8,990 nt of DNA from NCBI GenBank assembly GCA_046758065.1, contig JBHHZM010000124.1, positions 1 to 8,990 on the forward strand. Direction: 5' to 3'. Of this stretch, positions 1 through 6,941 are shown piece after piece. This DNA comes from JBHHZM01 sp046758065 (GTDB lineage Bacteria > Pseudomonadota > Alphaproteobacteria > JAAXGF01). Each line of letters begins with the position of its first letter. Position 1 is the stretch's first letter. The position numbers and the translations under genes are program-made. Below the pieces are notes generated by a model that saw only the letters and a list, made by a program, of their open reading frames with translations, did no database searches and was not told where the DNA came from.

Positions 1-72
1 GGCGGCGCCAAACCCCTTGACCTTGTCGCAAATGCGCTCCGTCAGAATGGTTCTATCTCATCACATCTCGCT

Positions 73-1131
73 CTACGACGCCATCTCCTCCAGCGATGAT
101 TCGATCGCCGCTTCCGAAAGCACCCGGTTGCGGCCCGCCTGCTTGGCGGCGTAAAGCGCCGTGTCGGCCCGCCGGACGAAACAGCCAAGATCCTCGCCCC
201 AACGATAGGCGGCGGCGCCGATCGATATTGTGACGGTGCCGAGATTGTCGCCCGAGCTCCGCTTGATGACCTTCTTGGTCGCCAAGGTCTTGCAGATGTT
301 GCCGGCCAGGGTCACCGCGTTCTCGATGCGGGTGTGCGGCAGGATCACGGCGAACTCCTCGCCGCCGTAACGCGCCGCGAGATCGCGGCCCTTGATGCAC
401 TCGACCAGCGTCTTGGCGACCAGCTTGAGAACCTGGTCGCCAAGCTGATGGCCCCAGGTGTCGTTGAATTTCTTGAAGTGATCGATATCGGCGAGAAGAA
501 GACACAGCCCGGTCTCTTCGGCGACCGCTTCCTGGGCGGCCTGGCGCAGCGAGGTGTCGAAAGACTTGCGGTTGGCGATGCCGGTGAGCCCGTCGGTAAG
601 CGATTCCTGGCGGATGATCTCGAGGTTGCGGCGCAGCGCGACGACTTCCTTGCTCGAGGCGCGGAGCTGCGTCTCGACTTCGCGGCTCTGCTTCTCCATC
701 TTGTGCGTCTCGCTCAGAATTCCGCCGACAAGCGCGCGCAGGTCTTCAGCCTTGTCTTCGACCGCGAGCTTGCCGGAGAAGTCTTCGAGTATCTGCCCGT
801 ACTGCGCGGTGTCCTGTCCGGCCTGCCCGACGTATTCGAGAATCCGGCCGACCGATTCCTGGATTCGCCTGGTGGTGTCGCGGATCGCCTCGCCTGTCCT
901 GTCGACGCCGAAGAAGGTCTCGTAAATCTCCTCCGTTTGCTCTCTGCCGAACCGCCTGCTGTCCTTGAGAATGGCGTCGATCTTGTCGTTGAGATCGGGA
1001 TAGTCCTCGGTGCAGTACGAATACCAGACGGCGAAGTTCTTCGGGTTGGGCGGCACGCCGAGTTCGGTCATGATTTTCATGGCCGCCTCGGCGAACCCCT
1101 GCGCCTGCGCATTGCTCTCGAAGAACTCCAT
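73..1131 (-). CDS. GGDEF-domain diguanylate cyclase
   Basis: Predicted to make the second messenger cyclic di-GMP from two GTP in the cytoplasm. Of 352 residues, about 177-340 form a GGDEF domain. It opens with DGLTGIANR, carries the substrate helix DHFKKFNDTWGHQLGD, and has an intact catalytic GGEEF signature at 256-260, so it should be active. The first 175 residues begin with a segment containing NPKNFAVWYSYCTEDYPDL, followed by a helical, probably coiled-coil linker. This kind of N-terminus is common in proteobacterial soluble cyclases, and no membrane segment is seen. The residues aligned with the inhibitory site (RxxD) read KGRD, so product inhibition may be lost or weakened. I chose the ATG at 1131 because MEFFESNAQAQ begins the conserved part. 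An in-frame ATG at 1296 would add 55 low-complexity residues without a clear ribosome binding site. The stop is TAG at 73-75. The signal sensed is unknown. Confidence 0.93.
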   Translation of the reverse strand: MEFFESNAQAQGFAEAAMKIMTELGVPPNPKNFAVWYSYCTEDYPDLNDKIDAILKDSRRFGREQTEEIYETFFGVDRTGEAIRDTTRRIQESVGRILEYVGQAGQDTAQYGQILEDFSGKLAVEDKAEDLRALVGGILSETHKMEKQSREVETQLRASSKEVVALRRNLEIIRQESLTDGLTGIANRKSFDTSLRQAAQEAVAEETGLCLLLADIDHFKKFNDTWGHQLGDQVLKLVAKTLVECIKGRDLAARYGGEEFAVILPHTRIENAVTLAGNICKTLATKKVIKRSSGDNLGTVTISIGAAAYRWGEDLGCFVRRADTALYAAKQAGRNRVLSEAAIESSLEEMAS

Positions 1132-1345
1132 CCGATCCGTCCCGTTCACGTGTGCCGGGCGCGCCGCGTCCGGTCTGGTTTCAGTCCCGTCGGACACCGT
1201 ACCACCGACTGCTTTCCCAAACCTTGCCGGAGGCCGACTCGAACCCCGCCTGAATGGACCGGAAGCGGAACACACGTGGCTTGCGAGCGAACCCATAGCG
1301 ATAGGCGGTCAATCGCGACGGTCGGTTTTATTGCGGAATAAAGGC

Positions 1346-1444
1346 ATGGAAAACAACGGATTTTCCGGGAAGGTCGCGTTCGTCACCGGGGCCGGCGGCG
1401 GCATGGGGCTCAACATCGCACGCGATCTGGCCGCGCTGCCCTGA
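1346..1444 (+). pseudogene. Truncated short-chain dehydrogenase (N-terminal stump)
   Basis: A 32-codon frame starts at an ATG behind an AAAGG-like ribosome binding site. It reads like the beginning of a short-chain dehydrogenase: GKVAFVTGAGGGMG gives the first beta strand and the TGxxxGxG nucleotide-binding turn, and NIARDLAALP gives the following helix. It then hits TGA at 1442-1444. An SDR normally has about 250 residues, and no NNAG, YxxxK or other later SDR motif can be read in the following bases, which belong to the oppositely oriented Rid gene starting 9 bases away. The simplest reading is a gene whose 3' part was deleted or replaced. A short functional peptide is possible but unlikely. 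It is not the intact SDR at 5755-6525, whose N-terminus differs (GGASGIG). Confidence 0.6.
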
Positions 1445-1453
1445 AGCCGTATC

Positions 1454-1801
1454 TCAGCGCGCGGCGATCACCATGATCTCGACCTGATACCACGGCGCGG
1501 CGAGCCGCGCTTCGACACAGGCGCGCGCCGGCGTATTGCCGGGCGAGACCCAGGCGTCCCACACCTCGTTCATTTCGTTGAAGCGCGCCATGTCGGTGAT
1601 CCAGATCGTCGCGCTCAGAAGCTTCGACTTGTCGGTTCCCGCCTCGGCAAGACGCTGATCGATCTTGTTCAGGATCTGCTCGGTCTGGCCACCGATGCCG
1701 GCCGAGGTGTCGTCGGCCACCTGACCGGCGAGATAGACCGTATCGCCGTGGACCACGGCCTGACTCATGCGTTCGCCGACCGCGTGTCGCATAATGCTCA
1801 T
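1454..1801 (-). CDS. RidA-family protein, YoaB-like (reactive enamine/imine deaminase family)
   Basis: A 115-residue protein of the YjgF/YER057c/UK114 (Rid) family, whose best-known members hydrolyse reactive enamine/imine intermediates of amino acid metabolism as cytosolic trimers. The length is normal. The family signature is present as PARACVEARL (91-100), with the conserved arginine at R93 and the glutamate of VEIMVIA at E108. The whole sequence resembles E. coli YoaB more than RidA itself, as in the stretches LLSATIWITD, MNEVWDAWVSPG and the ending VEIMVIAA. The exact substrate of that branch is not established. The start at 1801 has a strong GGGAGGAA ribosome binding site 9 bases upstream, and an internal ATG at codon 4 would fit less well. 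It lies 119 bases downstream of the methyltransferase gene on the same strand and converges with the SDR stump. Confidence 0.9.
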   Translation of the reverse strand: MSIMRHAVGERMSQAVVHGDTVYLAGQVADDTSAGIGGQTEQILNKIDQRLAEAGTDKSKLLSATIWITDMARFNEMNEVWDAWVSPGNTPARACVEARLAAPWYQVEIMVIAAR

Positions 1802-1920
1802 GGGACCCTTCCTCCCTGTGATCGCATCGGTAACTCCCCGAGCCGCAGTCTACCGTTCGGTCGCGCCGAGCAAAACCCCGGAAACCGTATAATCCGACGC
1901 GCGTTCGCCCGCGCCGCCGC

Positions 1921-4401
1921 TTACCCTGACAGCGGTTTCTGGAGCCAGAAGGTGTAGCCGCGGATTCGTCCCGGATAACGATCCTCGAATTTCTCCCAGG
2001 CCGCGAGATCGCACATTTCGGGATCGTCGGGAAAGTGCCGCCGGTAGTCCCGAACCAGCGTCTTCGACAGGCGCTCGAAACCGAGGAAACGGAGCCCCTG
2101 CCCGCGGATGATTCGGTCGATCTCGGGCAGGGTGAAGCGGTGCTCCATCACATGGAAGACGAGATCGCGGCAGCGGCTGGCACTGTAGAAATCCTCGCGT
2201 TTCAAAAGAATGCCGAGAGGACCCGCCGCGCCCTCCTTCATCACCTGCCGGCGAAAGCGCCGGATGCCGTCGTCGTCGCCAGGCAAACCGCGGCGTTCGA
2301 TCCGGCGGCGCGCCTTGACGATCACCTGTCGCGCCTTCTCGCTGTAGAGGCCGATTCGCATGACGCCGCCGGGACGGAGCAGTCCGGTGAGGACCGACCA
2401 GCCGTCGACCGGACGCTTCATGTGATGAAGTACGCCTACCGAATCGATGAAATCGAACTCGCGGTCGAGAACCGCAAGATTGAGAATGTCCGCATGGCGA
2501 AAGCGAATGTTCGAAACGCCGAGCCGGGACGCCATCCGGATGCCGTAGGCCAGGCTGCGGCGGCTGAGGTCCACCGCCAGCACGTCGGCGTCCTCGTAGT
2601 GGCAGGCGAGTATCGTCGGATGCTGGCCGGTGCCGCAGCCGGCGACCAGGACGTTCAACCGGCCATCGAGGAAGGACGGCGGTGCGAAATGAGGGAACAA
2701 CTCCACCAATTGCCGCCCCAGACGCACCCGGTGCTGGCGCGCAATCGACAGCCAGCGCGGATAGGGGTTCTCCTCGTACATGGCGCGCACCGCCCGTGAG
2801 GTGCGATCGTCGACCGGCGTCAGGGATTCGACCGACGCCGCGATCTCGGTTTCCTCGGCGATCTCGTGGAGCGTGCGCCGCAGCACCGGCCCGAGGGGCG
2901 GCTTCCACGCCTCGATCGGCACGCGCAGCAGGCTCCGGCCGTTCGACAGGCGATGCAGCGGTGCGTACATGGCGAACAGCAGCAGTTTCAGTTCAAGGCC
3001 GGCGTCAGGCGCCGGATTGGCCGCAAGCGCTTCGTCCAGCAGACTTTCGATCGCGCCGACGGCAGCCCTTTCCTCGGGCCCGACCCAGAACACGTACTCG
3101 TTGTTGAAACACTGCTGGGCCAGGCGGGAGAGATGCCACAGGTCGGCGATCGGCGCCGCTTCGGCGTCGCGGTACGCGCTCAGGAAGGCGCGCCGCGCGC
3201 CGGTCAGAACCTTCTCCAGAACCTGGTCCTGATTGATGGTCCGTTCCAGCACATGGATCGTCAGCGGGTCTTCGAAAACCCGGCGCCGCGCCGCCAGCAA
3301 CGCCCGCGCGTCGGCGAACGGCGGCGGTGCCCGGTCGAGGTCGTACTTCGCCTTGATCTGGCGAATCGCCGGCAGCGCCAGGTCCTGGTCCTGGATGTCG
3401 GCAGAACGGAAACACCGCTCGATCTCTTCCGCGAACGCCGGCCGGTAGCCGATCGGATCGGCCCGTTCGAGCGCATGAACGAATTCCCAGCGAATCGGAA
3501 CGTTGCCGGGTTCCAGCAGCAGCGCTTGGCGAAACTGTTCCGCCGCCGCTTCGTAGTCTCCCGACTGACGCAGCACGTCGCCGAGGCCGGCCCGCGCCGC
3601 GACGAGGCCCGGTGCGCAGGAGATCGCACGTTCGAGCGCGCGCTTCGCCGCGTCGAGTCGGCCCTGCGCTTCGAGTGACTGCCCCAGCGTGACATGGGCG
3701 TCGGCGAAATCGGAGCGGATCGCAAGCGCCCTCCGACAACAGGCAACGGCGCCCTCGAGATCGCCCTGCGCCTTGAGCACCGTGGCCATGTTGTTATGCG
3801 CCTCGGCGAGTCCGGAGTCGTGCTTCAGCGCCTTGCGGTAGCGATCGAGGGCCGCGTCGAGCCGGCCGAGTTCCTGCAGCGCGAGGCCGAGGTTGTTATG
3901 CGCGTCGGCGAATCGTGAATCGATCAGCAGCGCGCGCTCGAAGCATGTTATCGCTTCGTCAGGCCTGCCCAGTTCCCGAAGAACGAGGCCGAGGTTGTTG
4001 TGCGCCGCCGCGTAGTCGGGCCGCAGCGAAGTCGCCTGCCGGAACTGCGCCGCCGCGTCATCGAGCCGGCCGATCCCGCGCAGCACCATCCCGAGATTGA
4101 CGTGCGCCGGTACGAAGTCGGGCCGCCGCGCGATTGCCTTGCGGAGCAACCCGATCGCCGGCTCGTCGCGGCCCGTCTGATGGGCGAGAAGACCGGCGAG
4201 CGAGAGCACTTCGGCGTTGTCGGGGTCGGCTTCGAGCAGCCGCCGGTAGATCGTTTGCGCTTCGTTCAGACGTCCGGTCTGGTGCAGGCGAACGGCGACG
4301 GCGAGCGGCGGCGGGCTTCTCCCCGCAGGCGGCCCTTGCGAGGGGGCTTCCGCGCCGCCGCGTTTGTCTGCCCGGCCCTTGGGGGAATCGTCCTGCGCCA
4401 C
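1921..4401 (-). CDS. TPR-repeat protein fused to class I SAM-dependent methyltransferase
   Basis: A large cytoplasmic fusion of 826 residues from the chosen start. Residues about 31-302 are eight consecutive 34-residue tetratricopeptide repeats, many beginning AHNNLG and containing GRxDEA, which form a protein-binding superhelix. A middle region without a recognised domain follows (about 303-540), then MYEENPYPRW (541-550), a motif typical of this TPR-methyltransferase group. A class I methyltransferase core comes next: motif I VAGCGTGQ (GCGTG at 588-592), an acidic strand end VLAVDLS, and a post-motif DSVGVLHHMKRP with LRPGGVM. The methyl acceptor is unknown. The TPR half probably recruits it. 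The start is uncertain: the frame opens at a TTG at 4488, but the added residues look non-coding and overlap a hairpin and promoter-like bases. The GTG at 4401 therefore seems likelier, although its ribosome binding site is poor. Confidence 0.88.
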   Translation of the reverse strand: MAQDDSPKGRADKRGGAEAPSQGPPAGRSPPPLAVAVRLHQTGRLNEAQTIYRRLLEADPDNAEVLSLAGLLAHQTGRDEPAIGLLRKAIARRPDFVPAHVNLGMVLRGIGRLDDAAAQFRQATSLRPDYAAAHNNLGLVLRELGRPDEAITCFERALLIDSRFADAHNNLGLALQELGRLDAALDRYRKALKHDSGLAEAHNNMATVLKAQGDLEGAVACCRRALAIRSDFADAHVTLGQSLEAQGRLDAAKRALERAISCAPGLVAARAGLGDVLRQSGDYEAAAEQFRQALLLEPGNVPIRWEFVHALERADPIGYRPAFAEEIERCFRSADIQDQDLALPAIRQIKAKYDLDRAPPPFADARALLAARRRVFEDPLTIHVLERTINQDQVLEKVLTGARRAFLSAYRDAEAAPIADLWHLSRLAQQCFNNEYVFWVGPEERAAVGAIESLLDEALAANPAPDAGLELKLLLFAMYAPLHRLSNGRSLLRVPIEAWKPPLGPVLRRTLHEIAEETEIAASVESLTPVDDRTSRAVRAMYEENPYPRWLSIARQHRVRLGRQLVELFPHFAPPSFLDGRLNVLVAGCGTGQHPTILACHYEDADVLAVDLSRRSLAYGIRMASRLGVSNIRFRHADILNLAVLDREFDFIDSVGVLHHMKRPVDGWSVLTGLLRPGGVMRIGLYSEKARQVIVKARRRIERRGLPGDDDGIRRFRRQVMKEGAAGPLGILLKREDFYSASRCRDLVFHVMEHRFTLPEIDRIIRGQGLRFLGFERLSKTLVRDYRRHFPDDPEMCDLAAWEKFEDRYPGRIRGYTFWLQKPLSG

Positions 4402-4432
4402 CGTTGATATCCCGCACGGAATGCACCCGATC

Positions 4433-4461
4433 CGTGTAGCGGGCCACGTCGGGTTTGACAA
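4433..4461 (-). promoter_or_regulatory. Possible sigma-70-type promoter for the TPR-methyltransferase gene
   Basis: On the minus strand, TTGTCA (4456-4461) is followed after exactly 17 bases by TACACG (4433-4438). This is a fair -35 and a weak -10 box. A transcript would begin near 4425, giving a leader of about 25 bases to the GTG at 4401, and would exclude the upstream TTG start. The -10 box matches poorly, so this is only a candidate. Confidence 0.25.
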
Positions 4462-4472
4462 GCCGTGGCCCG
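4440..4472 (-). other. 9-bp GC-rich inverted repeat between OsmC and TPR-methyltransferase genes
   Basis: CGGGCCACG (4440-4448) pairs perfectly with CGTGGCCCG (4464-4472) around a 15-base loop. The repeat lies 35 bases after the OsmC stop. It could act as a terminator or RNA-stabilising stem for that transcript, but no T-tract follows, so it is not a standard intrinsic terminator. It overlaps the promoter candidate, so it could also be an operator. Confidence 0.4.
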
Positions 4473-4506
4473 GCACGCTCACGCGCAAGTGAGGCGCCCC
4501 GGCGCG

Positions 4507-5022
4507 TTAGGTGCGGTTCAGCCGATGTGAGAGCGTGAGGCGCGGCGGGTTGCTCAAGGTCTGAAAGACCACGCAGTAACGCTCGGTGAGCCTGAGCAAG
4601 GTGTCGATCTGCTCGGAACTTGCCTCGATGTCGAGGTCGAAGGCGAGGCGAATGTCCAAGAAGCCGACCGGCGTCTCCTTGTCGACGCCGAGCGTGCCGC
4701 GAAAATCGAGATCGCCCTCGGCATGTACGCTGCCGCCGCGCAGCGGCAGCTCGAGCGCGGTCGCCACCGCCCGCAGGGTGACCCCGGCGCAGGCGACCAG
4801 CGCCTCAAGCAGCATATCGCCCGAGCACGCCGCAAGGCCGTCGCCGCCGGTTGCCGGATGCAGGCCCGCCTCGACCAGCGCCTTCCCGGTCTCGACCGAG
4901 CAGGTAATACCTTCGTCTCCGAGTGTCCCGTCGGCCTTGAGCGTAATCACCGCCGCCTGCGGTTGGTCGCGGTAGCGCGCCTTGAGCGGCGCCTGGAGTG
5001 CGCGCAATTCGTCGGCCTTCAT
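4507..5022 (-). CDS. OsmC-family protein (putative thiol-dependent peroxidase)
   Basis: A 171-residue protein of the OsmC/Ohr superfamily, cytoplasmic dimers that reduce organic hydroperoxides with a redox cysteine pair. Two cysteines stand in the expected places: C78 in LLEALVACAGVTL, at the start of the long central helix, and C150 in ERYCVVFQTLSNPP, near the C-terminus. The stretch HPATGGDGLAACSGDM before the first cysteine is also family-like. Whether it belongs to Ohr, OsmC or the less studied YhfA-like branch cannot be decided by eye, and the electron donor is unknown. The ATG at 5022 is preceded by GGGAGGAACC, a strong ribosome binding site, so the 22-residue upstream extension to 5088 is unlikely. 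It sits 113 bases after the isomerase gene on the same strand and may share its transcript. Confidence 0.87.
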   Translation of the reverse strand: MKADELRALQAPLKARYRDQPQAAVITLKADGTLGDEGITCSVETGKALVEAGLHPATGGDGLAACSGDMLLEALVACAGVTLRAVATALELPLRGGSVHAEGDLDFRGTLGVDKETPVGFLDIRLAFDLDIEASSEQIDTLLRLTERYCVVFQTLSNPPRLTLSHRLNRT

Positions 5023-5135
5023 GGTTCCTCCCGCCTTCGCTGCGTTCGTTCGCTTGCGAATGTCCCACGGCGGGGACCGGTCGATCAACCTATGGATTGG
5101 CGGGCGGCGGAGAGCGGCGGAGAAGGCGAGGGGAC

Positions 5136-5735
5136 TCAGTGTTTCTTCAGTGCGCGTTCGAGAAAATCCAGCCGGTCCTGGCCCCAGAACAACTCGTCGC
5201 GGTAAACGTAGCTGGGCGCGCCGAAGACGCCGCGATCGATCGCCTCGGCGGTGTTGGCGGCGTATTCCTCGGCTACCGGCTTGGCCTCGGCCGCGGCGAG
5301 CAGCGCCGCGCCGTCCATTTCGTTCTCATCGGCGATTGTTCGCAGCGTATCGGCATCGGCGATGTCGCGCTCCTCGGCCCAGACCGCGCGGAGGATGGCG
5401 TTCGACAGCCGGCCTTCGCCGCCGCCCGCGCGGCGCGCCGCGATCACCATGCGCGCCGCCAGGCGTTCGTCGGCGGGAAAGTGACGCGGCTCGGGGTTGA
5501 GCGGCATGATGAGGAAATCCCGCCAGCGCTTGAGCTCGAGCAGTCGGTACGCCTGGCGCTGGGAGGCGCGTTTCGCCAGCGGCAGACCGCCCGAGACCGG
5601 AAAGATCCTGCCGAGATCGACCGGCTTGAAATTGATCGCCGCCCCGGTCTCGGCCGCGATGCGACCGAATCGCGGGCCGCCGAGATAGGTCCAGGGCGAT
5701 ATCAGCGAATAGTAGTAATCGATGACCTTGTTCAT
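5136..5735 (-). CDS. 2-hydroxychromene-2-carboxylate isomerase-like protein (DsbA/GST-kappa fold)
   Basis: A 199-residue protein of the HCCA isomerase/GST-kappa family. The founding enzyme (NahD) isomerises 2-hydroxychromene-2-carboxylate in naphthalene breakdown using glutathione. The N-terminal strand and turn DYYYSLISPWTYLGG carries the family serine (S13 of SP) in place of the CxxC of DsbA. The cis-proline loop reads GVFGAPSYVYRDELFWGQDRLDFLE (GAP at 172-174), a hallmark of the family, and the length is normal. Many homologues sit outside naphthalene pathways, so the true substrate is open. It probably handles a glutathione-linked aromatic or other electrophile. The ATG at 5735 has GGTGGAGG just upstream. 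The gene starts 19 bases after the SDR stop, which strongly suggests co-transcription. Confidence 0.9.
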   Translation of the reverse strand: MNKVIDYYYSLISPWTYLGGPRFGRIAAETGAAINFKPVDLGRIFPVSGGLPLAKRASQRQAYRLLELKRWRDFLIMPLNPEPRHFPADERLAARMVIAARRAGGGEGRLSNAILRAVWAEERDIADADTLRTIADENEMDGAALLAAAEAKPVAEEYAANTAEAIDRGVFGAPSYVYRDELFWGQDRLDFLERALKKH

Positions 5736-5754
5736 TGACCTCCACCTTCTGCAG

Positions 5755-6525
5755 TCAGCTCGCCATCCAGCCGCCGTCGACGAGCAGGTTGACGCCGGTG
5801 ATGTAACTCGCGTCGTCGCTGGCGAGGAACAGCGCCGCGCCGGCGACGTCGTCGGGTCGGCCCAAACGCGGCATCGGCGTGCGGTGTTCGGAATACGCGA
5901 TCCAGCGGGGCTCGACCGCGCGGCCCGACTTGCCGGTCAGGATCTTGCCCGGCGCGACGGCGTTGCAGACGATGCCTTCGGCCGCGTAGTCGGCGGCGAT
6001 CTGACGGGTGATGTAGACCACGCCGGCCTTGCTGACGCCGTAGGCGATGTCCTCGGGCGCCGCGATCATGCCATGTTGCGAGGAAATATTGACGATACGG
6101 CCGCGTGCCTCGCCGCGCGGTTCCTGTTCCAGCATCTGAAGCACGGCGCGTTTGCAGCCGAAGAACACGCCTTTGAGGTTGACCGCCATGACCCCATCCC
6201 ACTGCGTCTCGCTGGTGTCGAGCAGCGGCGCACCGGCGCTGATCGCGGCGTTGTTGACCATGACGTCGAGACGCCCGAAGCGCGCGACGGTCTCGCCCAC
6301 CAGGGCATCGACCTCCGGCCAGCGCGAAACGTCGGTCGCGATGAAATGCGCGGCGCCGCCCGCCTCGGCGATGAGTTGGTGAGTGGGAGCGCCGCCTTCA
6401 CGCGGCGTTTCGCCGACGTCGGCGACCACCACGACCGCGCCTTCGGCGGCGAAGCGGCGCGCGATGGCCCGACCGATGCCCGAAGCGCCGCCGGTCACAA
6501 TCGCGACACGGTCCTCGAGTCTCAT
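5755..6525 (-). CDS. Short-chain dehydrogenase/reductase (classical SDR, FabG-like)
   Basis: A 256-residue NAD(P)-dependent oxidoreductase with a complete classical SDR motif set: TGGASGIG (11-18), D36 after the second strand (favours NAD over NADP), D65 before the adenine pocket, NNAA (91-94, a variant of NNAG), N116, the catalytic S149 in NISS, and Y162-x3-K166. It ends in the family-typical TGVNLLVDGGW. The substrate is unknown. Similar proteins include 3-oxoacyl-ACP reductases and sugar or aromatic alcohol dehydrogenases. I prefer the ATG at 6525, because GGGAGG lies 9 bases before it. The ATG at 6534 touches that sequence directly, and the longer frame to 6627 adds low-complexity residues. 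It is the first gene of the probable two-gene unit with the isomerase. Confidence 0.92.
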   Translation of the reverse strand: MRLEDRVAIVTGGASGIGRAIARRFAAEGAVVVVADVGETPREGGAPTHQLIAEAGGAAHFIATDVSRWPEVDALVGETVARFGRLDVMVNNAAISAGAPLLDTSETQWDGVMAVNLKGVFFGCKRAVLQMLEQEPRGEARGRIVNISSQHGMIAAPEDIAYGVSKAGVVYITRQIAADYAAEGIVCNAVAPGKILTGKSGRAVEPRWIAYSEHRTPMPRLGRPDDVAGAALFLASDDASYITGVNLLVDGGWMAS

Positions 6526-6637
6526 CAATGACATCCTCCCTGCGCGCGCTGGCCGCCCGATGCTAACCCGGCGCGGTCCCGGCGTCTTCGTTTTCCCCGT
6601 GTTTCCCCTGTCGCCCGGCCGACGCATACGCTCCTTT

Positions 6638-6654
6638 TGTCGGAATTCTTTACA
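6638..6654 (+). repeat. Upstream copy of 17-bp direct repeat (possible activator site A)
   Basis: TGTCGGAATTCTTTACA matches the copy at 6771-6787 in 15 of 17 positions. Each copy has outer TGT...ACA arms, so it is a partial dyad that could bind a dimeric regulator. It lies about 230 bases before the predicted sigma-54 start site and also upstream of the divergent SDR gene, so it could serve either direction. Confidence 0.5.
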
Positions 6655-6678
6655 CTACCTTCCACGCCAGAGGGTTTC

Positions 6679-6850
6679 CATAAGTTATTGCTTTAAAACA
6701 GAATTCCTTTGAATGATTGATCTCATCGCCGTTCGATCGCCGGAATTGGCCCCCTGTGGCGCCAAAAAACTGTCAGGATTCTTTACAGTTTCGGTTGCCA
6801 AATTCGGCAGAGTGTTCATAAGGTATTGAAGCAACGCACATAAGCTACTT
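6679..6850 (+). repeat. Three CATAAGNTAYT repeats
   Basis: CATAAGTTATT at 6679, CATAAGGTATT at 6817 and CATAAGCTACT at 6839. The first two follow the two 17-bp sites at similar distances (24 and 29 bases), so the region looks like a duplicated module of about 55 bases. The third lies 22 bases after the second, two helical turns, directly against the -24 box. Confidence 0.45.
6771..6787 (+). promoter_or_regulatory. Downstream copy of 17-bp direct repeat (possible activator site B)
   Basis: TGTCAGGATTCTTTACA is centred near -98 relative to the predicted sigma-54 start at about 6877. This is a typical distance for a sigma-54 enhancer-binding protein. The half-sites TGTCAG and TTTACA form an imperfect inverted repeat. 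The identity of the binding protein is unknown. Confidence 0.5.
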
Positions 6851-6866
6851 TGGCACGATTATTGCT
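6851..6866 (+). promoter_or_regulatory. Sigma-54 (RpoN) -24/-12 promoter
   Basis: TGGCACGATTATTGCT matches the sigma-54 consensus TGGCACG-N4-TTGCW at every defined base, with GG (6852-6853) and GC (6864-6865) at the required spacing. Transcription would start near 6877 towards the small reading frame at 6942 and the VWA gene at 7384. Such promoters need an ATP-dependent activator bound upstream, which fits the paired repeats. Confidence 0.72.
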
Positions 6867-6941
6867 TGGCAATCAGTAGGGAGACACTTTCTGCTCGACC
6901 GGGGCGCAACACCCGGGCGACGCCAAATCGGGAGCAGAGCG

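Larger units (their letters stand above)
6526..6941. other. Long intergenic control region upstream of SDR and sigma-54 transcript
   Basis: About 415 bases with no convincing gene on either strand. From about 6630 onward it is clearly less GC-rich than the flanking genes. It contains two long direct-repeat sites, three CATAAG-type repeats and a sigma-54 promoter (listed separately). No clear sigma-70 promoter for the minus-strand SDR operon could be picked out. Confidence 0.7.

Noticed and set aside
1..60. Possible coding fragment on the minus strand (ILTERICDKVKGFG)
   Set aside because: It reads plausibly to the window edge, but no standard start codon is present after the preceding stop and too little is visible to call a gene.
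334..1341. 335-residue plus-strand frame opposite the diguanylate cyclase
   Set aside because: It is the antisense frame of a clear GGDEF gene. Its sequence has no domain and its length follows from GC-rich codon bias.
1327..1342. Small inverted repeat TTTATT/AATAAA before the SDR stump
   Set aside because: Six AT pairs only. It could be an old operator, but there is no further support.
1888..1893. TATAAT on the plus strand between the Rid and methyltransferase genes
   Set aside because: No -35 box at the right spacing and no plus-strand gene downstream, so likely chance.
1850..2908. 352-residue minus-strand frame inside the methyltransferase gene
   Set aside because: It is a shifted frame, rich in Arg/Pro/Gly, overlapping the verified methyltransferase motifs.
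6819..6831. IHF-like site between enhancer and sigma-54 promoter (minus strand)
   Set aside because: Two of the nine defined consensus positions mismatch, too weak to list as a site.
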